From contig JAKARC010000005.1 in assembly GCA_021822385.1 (NCBI GenBank), positions 1 through 64,000 of the forward strand: a stretch of DNA of 64,000 bases, written 5' to 3'. The notes below the pieces were generated by a model that saw only the letters and a program-made list of their open reading frames with translations, was not told where the DNA came from and made no database searches. A program made the position numbers and the translations under genes. Source of the stretch: Pseudomonadota bacterium. Lineage in GTDB: Bacteria > Pseudomonadota > Gammaproteobacteria > Steroidobacterales > Steroidobacteraceae. Positions 45,571-53,252 of the stretch are shown here, piece after piece; position 1 is the first letter of the stretch; each line of letters starts with the position of its first letter.

Positions 45571-46832
45571 ACGCTCACGCGCCGTCCTACTATGCGGCCT
45601 CGGTTCACAGTCTTGCCGCTCGAGCCGCACTCCTCGGCAGTGTGCGCGCGGACGTGTGCGTGGTCGGAGCTGGGATCTCAGGCTGCTCGGCGGCCCTGCA
45701 CCTGGCGGAGCGCGGCTATTCGGTGGCGCTGCTCGAGCGACACCGGATCGGCTGGGGTGCTTCCGGCCGCAGCGGCGGCCAGGTCCTGCACGGGGTCGCG
45801 TGCGACCCGGCGGTGCTCGAGCATCTGCTCGGCGCCGATGATGCGCGCGCAGTGTGGGAGAGCGCGAACGAGGCGGTCGGCCTCACGCGCGCACTGATCG
45901 AGCGGCACCGGATCGCCTGCGATTGGGCCGAAGGTCATCTGCTCACGGCGATCAAGCCCCGGCATGATCGGGCATTGCGCGCGCACATCGAGTCTTTGCG
46001 CCTGCGCTTCAATTATCACAGCGTGCGCTACGTTGCACGCACCGAGCTGCGCGCGCTGCTCGACAGTCCGCGCTACATCAGTGCGATGTTCGATGCCTGG
46101 GGCGGACATCTGCACCCCCTCGCCTATACCTTAGGCTTGGCAGCAGCGGCGGAACGGGCAGGCGCGCGCATATTCGAGGACAGCCCGGCGATCGAGATCG
46201 CGCCCGGCCGCGTGTGCACCCCGGCAGGGGAAGTGCGTGCCGCGCACATCGTGCTCTGCGGCAACGCATACCTCGGCGCGACGGTGCCGGCCCTCGCGAG
46301 CAGAATCATGGCTGTCGCGGCGCACGTGATCGCCACCGAGCCGTTGGACGCGGCACGCGCCGCCGCGCTGATCGCCAACAACGCGGCCGTCAGCGACATG
46401 AACTGGGTACTCGATTACTTCCGCCGCACCGCCGATCACCGCCTGCTGTTCGGCGGCCCGATCCGCTATGCCCGCGGCACGGATGTCGCAATCCACCCGG
46501 ATACGCGCGCCCGAATGCTGCGCGTGTTCCCCCAGCTCGCCAGCACGCGCATCGAGTATGCCTGGAGCGGTCTGCTCGATCTCACCGCGAACCGCGCCCC
46601 GCACTTTGGCCGGATTTCGCCCGAGATCTATTTCGTACAGGGCTTCTCCGGACACGGCATCGCACTCGCCGGCTTGGCGGGCAAGCTCATCGCGGCTGCA
46701 ATCGCCGGCCAGGCCGAGCGCTTCGATGTGTTCGCGCGCATCCCGCACCGGCCCTTTCCGGGCGGCATGCGCGCGCGCCGGCCGCTGCTGGCGCTGGCGA
46801 TGCTCTACTACCGTCTGCTCGACCTGCTGTAA
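45564..46832 (+). CDS. puuB: Gamma-glutamylputrescine oxidase (FAD-dependent)
   Basis: 422-residue FAD oxidoreductase of the DadA/PuuB type. The FAD-binding motif is CVVGAGISGCSAALHLAERG with RIGWGASGRSGGQVLHG, and the C-terminus shows WSGLLDLTANRAPHFG and YFVQGFSGHGIALAGLAGKL. It oxidises gamma-glutamylputrescine to the aldehyde. PuuC (aldehyde dehydrogenase) is not adjacent. Divergent from puuD-puuA. Confidence 0.92.
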   Translation: MPDAHAPSYYAASVHSLAARAALLGSVRADVCVVGAGISGCSAALHLAERGYSVALLERHRIGWGASGRSGGQVLHGVACDPAVLEHLLGADDARAVWESANEAVGLTRALIERHRIACDWAEGHLLTAIKPRHDRALRAHIESLRLRFNYHSVRYVARTELRALLDSPRYISAMFDAWGGHLHPLAYTLGLAAAAERAGARIFEDSPAIEIAPGRVCTPAGEVRAAHIVLCGNAYLGATVPALASRIMAVAAHVIATEPLDAARAAALIANNAAVSDMNWVLDYFRRTADHRLLFGGPIRYARGTDVAIHPDTRARMLRVFPQLASTRIEYAWSGLLDLTANRAPHFGRISPEIYFVQGFSGHGIALAGLAGKLIAAAIAGQAERFDVFARIPHRPFPGGMRARRPLLALAMLYYRLLDLL

Positions 46833-46875
46833 GCCATCGCATCCCGCGGCGGTGCGCGCACTGCCAACGGTGCCG

Positions 46876-47901
46876 CTAGAGCAGCTCGGCGATCTGCACG
46901 GCGTTCAAGGCCGCGCCCTTCAACAACTGATCCCCGGCCACGAACAGCGCGATCGAGCGGCCGCTCGGATCGGACAGATCCGCGCGAATGCGGCCGACCA
47001 GAATCTCATCGGCACCCGAGGCATCCACCGGCATGGGAAAGTAGTTGCGCGGCCGATCATCGACCAGCTTCACTCCTACGGCCGACGCGACCAGCGTCCG
47101 CACCTCCTCCGGGGTGATCGGCCGCTCGCACTCGAAATTGATCGCGATCGAATGCGCACGCAGCACCGGCACGCGCACGCAGGTCGCGCTCACCCGGATG
47201 GCCGGATCACCATAGATCTTGCGGGTCTCGTGCAGCGCCTTCAGCTCCTCCTCGTTGTAACCGCTGTCCGGATCAACGGCCGAATTGTGGCTGAAAAGGT
47301 TGAAGGCGTAGGGGTGCGGCAGGACGCGCGGAGTGAATGGTTGCCCGGCGAGATAGGCGCCGGTCGCCGCGCGCAGCTCCTCCATCGCGGCGGCACCGCC
47401 GCCCGAGGCTGCCTGATAGGTCGAGAGGATCAGGCGCCGGATTGGATTGCGGCGGTGTATCGGCCAGAGCGGCGTGATCGCGATGATGGTCGAGCAGTTT
47501 GGGTTGGCGATGATGCCGCGATGCGTCTTGACCGCCTGTGGGTTGATTTCCGGCACGACGAGCGGCACGGCCGGATCGCGCCGGAATGCCGAGGAGTTGT
47601 CGACGACGATCGCACCCTGCGCGACGGCAAGCGGTGCAAAGCGCTTGGAAATGCCACTGCCGGCAGAGAACAACGCAATGTCGATGCCGCCAAAGGAATT
47701 CTCCTCAAGTGCCTCGACCGGCAGTTGCTCGCCGCGAAACGGCAGTGTCCTGCCCGCCGAGCGCGCCGAGGCGAACAGACGCAGCTCGGCGAGCGGGAAC
47801 GAACGCTGTTCGAGACAACGGAGCATCTCGACACCGACGGCCCCGGTGGCCCCGACGACCGCAACCACCGGCGCGGTGCCCGCTGGATGACCCAATGACA
47901 T
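46876..47901 (-). CDS. asd: Aspartate-semialdehyde dehydrogenase
   Basis: 341 residues; NADPH-dependent reduction of aspartyl phosphate, the branch-point enzyme toward lysine/diaminopimelate, threonine and methionine. VGATGAVGVEMLRCLEQRSFP binds NADP, IIANPNCSTIIAITPLWP holds the catalytic Cys, and TYQAASGGGAAAMEEL and the late RAHSIAINFECE histidine are present. GGAG lies 8 bases before the ATG. The gene stands alone, and its leader carries a candidate attenuator with lysine codons (see the leader ORF and terminator entries). Confidence 0.96.
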   Translation of the reverse strand: MSLGHPAGTAPVVAVVGATGAVGVEMLRCLEQRSFPLAELRLFASARSAGRTLPFRGEQLPVEALEENSFGGIDIALFSAGSGISKRFAPLAVAQGAIVVDNSSAFRRDPAVPLVVPEINPQAVKTHRGIIANPNCSTIIAITPLWPIHRRNPIRRLILSTYQAASGGGAAAMEELRAATGAYLAGQPFTPRVLPHPYAFNLFSHNSAVDPDSGYNEEELKALHETRKIYGDPAIRVSATCVRVPVLRAHSIAINFECERPITPEEVRTLVASAVGVKLVDDRPRNYFPMPVDASGADEILVGRIRADLSDPSGRSIALFVAGDQLLKGAALNAVQIAELL

Positions 47902-47924
47902 GTGCAGACTCCAATCACACGGAT

Positions 47925-47959
47925 AAAAAAGGGCCCCGACGGTCGCTCCGGCGGGGCCC
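47925..47959 (-). terminator. Intrinsic terminator (attenuator) just upstream of asd
   Basis: On the reverse strand the arms GGGCCCCG (47952-47959) and CGGGGCCC (47931-47938) form a perfect 8-bp stem, extended by three more pairs after a mismatch, and are followed directly by six T (47925-47930). The T-run ends only 23 bp before the asd start. The only reverse-strand ORF ahead of it is the 24-codon leader, so it is placed to control asd rather than to end another gene. Confidence 0.88.
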
Positions 47960-47988
47960 TGGGTATTTCGTGCTGTAACCGCGAACCG

Positions 47989-48063
47989 CTAGCGCGCGCG
48001 CATCCCCAGAGCCCGGTCATGGGGCATCTTCAGGATCTTGGCGCACTTTTTTATCGCAGTCAT
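47989..48063 (-). CDS. Putative asd leader peptide with four lysine codons
   Basis: A 24-codon reading frame on the reverse strand, starting MTAIKKCAKILKM and ending in RAR: four of residues 5-12 are lysine (AAA, AAG, AAG, AAG). It ends 29 bases before the terminator. Its codons 17-20 (GGGCTCTGGG) pair with CCCAGGGCCC, which overlaps the terminator's first arm, giving an antiterminator. No good Shine-Dalgarno is visible before the ATG; a TTTACA-17-TAGCTT promoter-like pair just upstream would start the RNA close to the ATG, so translation may be leaderless. Function is inferred from structure. Confidence 0.55.
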   Translation of the reverse strand: MTAIKKCAKILKMPHDRALGMRAR

Positions 48064-48739
48064 GATGCGCAGAAGCTACCCGAAGCGCCAGGCCCTGTAA
48101 AGGCGGTTTGCCCGCGCCAGGGACGATTTTGTCCTACCCCCACAAGCTCCTGAGGAAAGAATGAGCATGTGATCGGAGGGGTTCCCCCTGCGCTTACCGT
48201 ATGCCGTAAGCCCGCGGTGGGATGGGGTCCGGGGGATGCACGGAGAGATCGAGGTGCGGCGGATGCAGCGCAACGAGGAGCACGCTATCACGCCTGGATG
48301 CAAGCGCACCCTGACCGGGGGCGCTGCTGCTGCGACCCTGAAGTGCCCGGTCGGCTGGCGCTAGCAGCGGCCGCACACGCGGTTGCATCTGCTTGCCAAC
48401 AGCACACGGATTTGCGTTTTGCCTGATTGGCACCGAACATCGCTTCGCGCACGTTGACGCTGTGCGAGCGATACCGCGGGGGAGATTGGCTCGAGGCGTC
48501 CGGCCATCCGATCGCATTGCTCGCGACCTTTCTAGATCCGCAGCATCATGGCAGCACGCGCTAGCGGGCTTCCAATTGCACGTATGTCGAGGCCACGCGC
48601 AGGCGCTTTTGGGTCAAGCCCATCCGGGCCGCCGTACGCTCATGGAGTGGCAAAACTGATGTTCACCGCCGCCCCGATCGGCACCGCGTGCCGAGCCTAC
48701 GGATCATCCGCGCTGTGGTCCTCCGCATCGGTCCGTAAT
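48064..48739. other. asd upstream region and unassigned sequence
   Basis: About 675 bases with no recognisable gene. The first 100 bases presumably hold the asd promoter (reverse-strand TTTACA and TAGCTT 17 bp apart, about 48075-48105). ORFs 48169-48659 on both strands have no family resemblance. An inverted repeat GCTTAC/GTAAGC lies near 48192-48211. The 3' part may belong to the transposon remnant that follows. Confidence 0.5.
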
Positions 48740-49480
48740 CGCTCGCTCAGGCTCTGCAACGCTGGACGGCACAGTTCGCTGCGCACGATTCCATCCTGGC
48801 CCTCGATGGCAAGACCCTGGCAGCGCGACCGATCCGAGCACCTTCAAACAGACCCACGAGATAAAAGCCGCAATCCCGCTGCTCGCGGGGCTCGACCTTC
48901 GGGCGGAGGACATCACCGCCCATGCGCGGCTGACCCAACGCGTCATCGCCGAGTTCATCTGCCGCCGCGGCGCGCACTACCACTTCATCATCAAGGGCAA
49001 TCGACCGGCACTGCTGACCGACCGCGAGCGCTATTTTAAGGCCCACACCAGTGCGCACTTCACCGAGACCTCCTGCGATCATGAGCGCATCGAGACCCGC
49101 TCCATCTGGGTCAGCGATGCCCTCAACGGCGGTCTCGACTTCCCCGAGGTCCATCAGGCCTGCCTCATCGAGCGGCAGGCCCTGAAGAGGAAAACTGACA
49201 CACTCTCCGGCGAACTCGCTTACGACATCACCAGCCGTCCGGCCGCTCAGGACAGCCCCCAGCGCCAGCTCGAGATCGACCGTGGCCGTTATCTGCTTGA
49301 ATGGAACTTCGACGAGAGTCGTGGTCGTGTCCGCACCGGTCGCGGCCAGCAAAACGTCGCGCAGCTGCGCAGCTGGGCTCTCTCGGTCAATCCGCCTAGC
49401 CTGCCACCCCCTCGCCGCGACTCTGCTCAAGCTCAACCGCAATGTTCGTTCGCGCATTGATGACCGGCTCATGACCGGCA
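48740..49480 (+). pseudogene. ISAs1-like DDE transposase remnant
   Basis: Recognisable in three frame pieces: SLAQALQRWTAQFAAHDSIL then LALDGKTL (first catalytic Asp), after a frameshift and deletion THEIKAAIPLLAGLDL ... RGAHYHFIIKGNRPALLTD and ERIETRSIWVSDALNGGLDFP, LEWNFDESRGRVRTG, and after another shift LAATLLKLNRNVRSRIDD. This is the order of ISAs1-type transposases. The TADA motif reads TAHA (second Asp lost) and the usual SIENSCH segment is deleted. No terminal inverted repeats were found by eye. The 297 bases after it show no gene. Confidence 0.8.
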
Positions 49481-49777
49481 GTGCCCACCAACTCTCCCGG
49501 ACACCCGCTCCCTCGTCCTGCCGCCCGGGCTCCGGCCTGATCGTCCGCCCAGCCGCACAGCGCGGTGATGCGAGAACGCATTCACCGGGGTGCCTGCGCT
49601 GCGGCTCGGGGCGCCCGAACCGTGACCGCGAACACACGCTACGGTGGCCGATCCTGCTAAAACCGCGCTGCGGATACCGCTGCGCGCCTGCAGGCGCAAC
49701 AGCCGTGTCCGGGCCGCACGCGGCGCCGCACCGGTGTGGCTCGATCCGAGCCCATACCGCGGCGGCAGGAGACCTCC

Positions 49778-51187
49778 GTGAACGCAGCCTCAGAGGCGGC
49801 CATCATCCCCGAGTGGCTGCTGCCCCCGTCCGGACGCACACCCGCAACCGTCCGTCGCGCGGAGATCATCGGCGCACTCAGCTACGCGCTCGATCTCACC
49901 GAGGGTCAGCCTCCGGGCCACTGTCTGCGCTGCTGCTGGATCGGCATGCACATTGGAGAGAGGCTCGGGCTCGACACCCCCACGCGCGCCGATCTCTATT
50001 ACACACTGCTGCTGAAGGACACCGGCTGCAGCAGCAATGCCGCCCGTCTCTGGGAACTCTACGGCGGTGACGATCTGCTCACCAAGCGTGATTTCAAACT
50101 CGTCGACTCGCAAAGCCTGCTGCAGCTCGCGCGCTTCGTGCTGCGCCACGCCGGGCCCGGCGAAGCCATGCGCACGCGCTTCAAGCGGCTGGTTCATCTG
50201 TTGCGCCACGGCGAGACCCTCGCCACCGAATTGGTACACACGCGCTGCGAACGGGGCGCGGACATCGTGCGCCGCCTCGGCTTCAGCACTCGCGTCGCGG
50301 ACAGCATCTTCAGCCTGGATGAACACTGGAACGGCAAGGGCCGCCCACAGGGCCTGCGCGGTGAGGCGATTCCGATCGGTGCGCGGATTGCGCTGTTTGC
50401 TCAGGTCGTGGACGTCTTCCACACCGTCGGCGGCGAACAAGCCGTAGCCACCGAGGTCCGCCGTCGCACCCACACCTGGTTCGATCCACAAGTAAGCCGA
50501 GCGTTCTTTGCCGCGGCGCGCCGCCGTGAGTTCTGGACAGGTCTGCAGGCACAGGGGCTGAAGGAGCGGGTGCTTGCCCTCGAGCCGAGCGCCGGCAGCT
50601 TGCACGTCGATGAGCCGCTGCTCGATTCGATCGCCGCGGCGTTCGCCGACATCATCGATGCCAAGAGCAATTTCACCTATGGCCACAGTCAGCGCGTCGC
50701 CGGTTATGCCGAGGCGCTCGGCATCGAGCTCGGCCTGCCCGCCCCGCGGCGCGCCTGGTTGCGCCGCGGGGCTCTTCTGCATGACATCGGCAAGCTCGGG
50801 GTCAGCAACGGCATCCTCGACAAACCCGGCCGGCTCGACGCCGAGGAATGGACGGCGGTGAAGCGCCATGCGCGCTATACCGAGGAGATTCTCGCGCGGG
50901 TCGGCGTGTTCGGCGAACTGGCACCGATTGCCGGCGCGCATCACGAGCGGCTCGACGGTACCGGTTATCCAAAGCGCCTCGCCGGCGCGGCGATTCCCCT
51001 CGAGACACGGATCATCACGGCCTGCGACATCTTCGACGCCATCACCGCCGCGCGGCCGTACCGCGGGCCGATGCCCCTCGTTGAGGCTTTCACACTGATG
51101 GAGCGGGAACGCGACGTTGCGATCGACGGACGCTGTCTTGATGCGTTGAAGCGCACAACGCGGACCGATCCGCTCCCCGCGCGCTGA
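49778..51187 (+). CDS. HD-GYP domain protein (putative c-di-GMP phosphodiesterase)
   Basis: 469 residues, GTG start with AGGAGA upstream; the track start at 49736 is too early. The C-terminal half is a full HD-GYP domain: LLHDIGKLGVSNGILDKPG and HHERLDGTGYPKRL, with IITACDIFDAITAARPY. The N-terminal half is a second, degenerate HD-like domain (YYTLLLKDTGCSSNAARL, where KD replaces HD, and DEHWNGKGRPQGL). No sensor or receiver domain is visible. It would degrade cyclic di-GMP or a related signal in the cytoplasm. Confidence 0.88.
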   Translation: MNAASEAAIIPEWLLPPSGRTPATVRRAEIIGALSYALDLTEGQPPGHCLRCCWIGMHIGERLGLDTPTRADLYYTLLLKDTGCSSNAARLWELYGGDDLLTKRDFKLVDSQSLLQLARFVLRHAGPGEAMRTRFKRLVHLLRHGETLATELVHTRCERGADIVRRLGFSTRVADSIFSLDEHWNGKGRPQGLRGEAIPIGARIALFAQVVDVFHTVGGEQAVATEVRRRTHTWFDPQVSRAFFAAARRREFWTGLQAQGLKERVLALEPSAGSLHVDEPLLDSIAAAFADIIDAKSNFTYGHSQRVAGYAEALGIELGLPAPRRAWLRRGALLHDIGKLGVSNGILDKPGRLDAEEWTAVKRHARYTEEILARVGVFGELAPIAGAHHERLDGTGYPKRLAGAAIPLETRIITACDIFDAITAARPYRGPMPLVEAFTLMERERDVAIDGRCLDALKRTTRTDPLPAR

Positions 51188-51204
51188 GGCGGCGAGCCGG
51201 CCGG

Positions 51205-51747
51205 CTACGGCGCGTCACGCGCCTCGGCTGCAGCCTGCGCCGAAGTCGAATCGATCGCCGTCAGAATCCCCTGCAGGATGCGCACCGGATCCGGTGGACA
51301 GCCCGGAACGGCCACGTCGACCGGTATGACCCGTGCGACCGGACCGAGACACTCTCCGTGCGCCCCGAAGATCCCGCCATCGCAACCGCAGTCCCCGAGC
51401 GCCACCACGAGCTTCGGTGCCGGGGTCGCCGCGTAGGTCGCGCGCAGCGCCGCGGCCATGTTGCGCACCACCGGGCCGGTGACGAGCAGCAGATCAGCAT
51501 GCCGCGGACTCGCGACAAAGCGGATGTTGCCGCCCTCGAGATTGTAGTAGGGATTGCCCAGCGCCTGAATCTCGAGCTCGCAGCCGTTGCAGGAGCCGGC
51601 ATCGACGTGACGGATGCACAGCGCCCGGCCCAGCAGGCGCGCCACACGTCGATCGAGTGCCGCGCGCACGCGCAGCAGCGCATCGGAGGGCGGCAGCGGC
51701 TCGGACACGATGCCCACGGCGACGATCTTGCGGAGCGTTTTCAACAT
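51205..51747 (-). CDS. hyfI: Ehr/Hyf-type small subunit (HyfI/NuoB-like iron-sulfur protein)
   Basis: 180-residue hydrophilic subunit carrying the equivalent of the N2 [4Fe-4S] cluster. The ligand pattern is complete: GSCNGCELEIQAL, then GDCGCDGG and PGCPPDPVRILQGIL. It is last in the six-gene operon, 2 bp after the large-subunit gene. The intact cluster contrasts with the lost NiFe site of its partner. Confidence 0.9.
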   Translation of the reverse strand: MLKTLRKIVAVGIVSEPLPPSDALLRVRAALDRRVARLLGRALCIRHVDAGSCNGCELEIQALGNPYYNLEGGNIRFVASPRHADLLLVTGPVVRNMAAALRATYAATPAPKLVVALGDCGCDGGIFGAHGECLGPVARVIPVDVAVPGCPPDPVRILQGILTAIDSTSAQAAAEARDAP

Positions 51748-51749
51748 GA

Positions 51750-53222
51750 CTACAGATCCACCCCGCTGTACGACAGGTTGAACGACTTATTGATGAGCGG
51801 AAAGTCGGCGACGATGTTGCCGAGGACGGCATGCTCGAGCGCCGGCCATGCCTGCCACGACGGGTCGTGCGGATGACAGCGGCGCACAGTCGCGCCGGCA
51901 CCTGCTCGCAACGCCACCAGCGTCGGCCCGCGCCATCCCTCGATGAGGCCCACGCCGAAGGCATCCGCGCTCGGCGGCGTCAGCGCCGCGACGTGCTCGC
52001 CCGGGGGCAGCTCGGCGAGCAGCGCGGCAAGCAGCCGGCCGGACTCTTGTGCTTCCTCGAAGCGCAACGCCACCCGCGCTGCCACATCGCCTTCGGTCCG
52101 CACCACCTTGATGGCCGGAAACTCATCGTAAGGCGCACAGGGCAGATCAACGCGCACATCGCGCGCCTGTCCACTCGCACGTCCGACAAGTCCGAGCACG
52201 CCGAGGCGCGCGGCGAGCTGCGGCTCGAGCCGGCCGGTGCCAGCGAACCGCTCGCACAGGCCCTCGTGCTCCTCATAGATGACGCGCAGCTCGGCAAGCT
52301 CGGCGCAAATGGCGCGCACGGCCCGCGCCAGCGCCTGCGCGGCCTCGGCGTGCACATCGGCGGCCGTGCCACCGGGCACGATCACATCGAACAGATACCG
52401 GCGTCCCCAGGCCGCCCGCACCGCTCGTAACAGCAGCTCCTTCAGGCGCGCGAATTGCATCAGTCCGAAGGCAAACCCGGCATCGTTGCCGAGCGCCCCG
52501 AGATCGCCGAGATGATTGGCGAGGCGCTCAAGCTCGAGACACACCGCGCGCAGTCGCCTCGCGCGCGGCGGCACGGGGCAGCCACTGATTCCTTCGAGCG
52601 CCTGACAGTAGGCCCAGGAGAACGCCACCGCCGAATCCCCCGACACCCGCGCGGCGAGACGGTGGCCGGCGCTGAGCGGCAGCTCGGTGAAGCGCTGTTC
52701 GAGGCCCTTGTGTACGTAGCCGAGATGCGCCTCGAGACGCAGCACTTTCTCCCCGACGACCGAGAAGCGGAAATGGCCCGGCTCGATGGTACCGGCATGC
52801 ACCGGCCCCACGGCGATCTCGTGGACACCCTCGCCCTGCACGCGTACGAACTCGTACGGCAACCGGTGATCGAGCCACGGACGCTGATCGGGATCGCTCG
52901 AACGTACGCCCGAGAGGTCGCACGCCGCACGTTGCAGACGGGATGCGGCCGGAAACAGATCCTGCAGGCCCGGATAGCCGGCATCGATCGCTCCGGCGCC
53001 GAGCGCGAGTCGCGCGATCAGGACACCGGGATCGGTGAGATACGCGCTGTAGACCTCAGTCCCCGGGGCCGCCGTATCCACCCAGAGCGCAAGCAGCTGC
53101 CCGCCCGCCGCGGCAACGTCACGACCGATCTGACGCCATTGATCGCCATCGGTGTCGACGCCGCGTACGCGTGGCGCCCCTGCCACTTCATAGGCAACGC
53201 TCCACCAGCGCGTCAGCGGCAT
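51750..53222 (-). CDS. hyfG: Ehr/Hyf-type large subunit lacking NiFe cysteines (HyfG-like)
   Basis: 490 residues: an N-terminal NuoC-like part (about 1-110) fused to a NuoD/hydrogenase-large-subunit part (LGYVHKGLEQRFTELPL, LERLANHLGDLGALGNDAGF). In NiFe hydrogenases the first ligand motif is RVCGICG; here the same place reads ARVSGDSAVAF. The last ligand motif DPCxxC is replaced by SFNLSYSGVDL. All four metal cysteines are thus absent, so it cannot hold a NiFe centre. It belongs to the energy-converting hydrogenase-related (Ehr) group. Confidence 0.88.
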   Translation of the reverse strand: MPLTRWWSVAYEVAGAPRVRGVDTDGDQWRQIGRDVAAAGGQLLALWVDTAAPGTEVYSAYLTDPGVLIARLALGAGAIDAGYPGLQDLFPAASRLQRAACDLSGVRSSDPDQRPWLDHRLPYEFVRVQGEGVHEIAVGPVHAGTIEPGHFRFSVVGEKVLRLEAHLGYVHKGLEQRFTELPLSAGHRLAARVSGDSAVAFSWAYCQALEGISGCPVPPRARRLRAVCLELERLANHLGDLGALGNDAGFAFGLMQFARLKELLLRAVRAAWGRRYLFDVIVPGGTAADVHAEAAQALARAVRAICAELAELRVIYEEHEGLCERFAGTGRLEPQLAARLGVLGLVGRASGQARDVRVDLPCAPYDEFPAIKVVRTEGDVAARVALRFEEAQESGRLLAALLAELPPGEHVAALTPPSADAFGVGLIEGWRGPTLVALRAGAGATVRRCHPHDPSWQAWPALEHAVLGNIVADFPLINKSFNLSYSGVDL

Positions 53223-53252
53223 GTGCGATCTCCATGGCGTGCTCCGCTCACC

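Noticed and set aside
47902-48063. Lysine riboswitch upstream of asd
   Set aside because: The leader up to the terminator is too short and lacks the five-helix layout of the lysine aptamer; a Lys-codon leader ORF with antiterminator explains the structure better.
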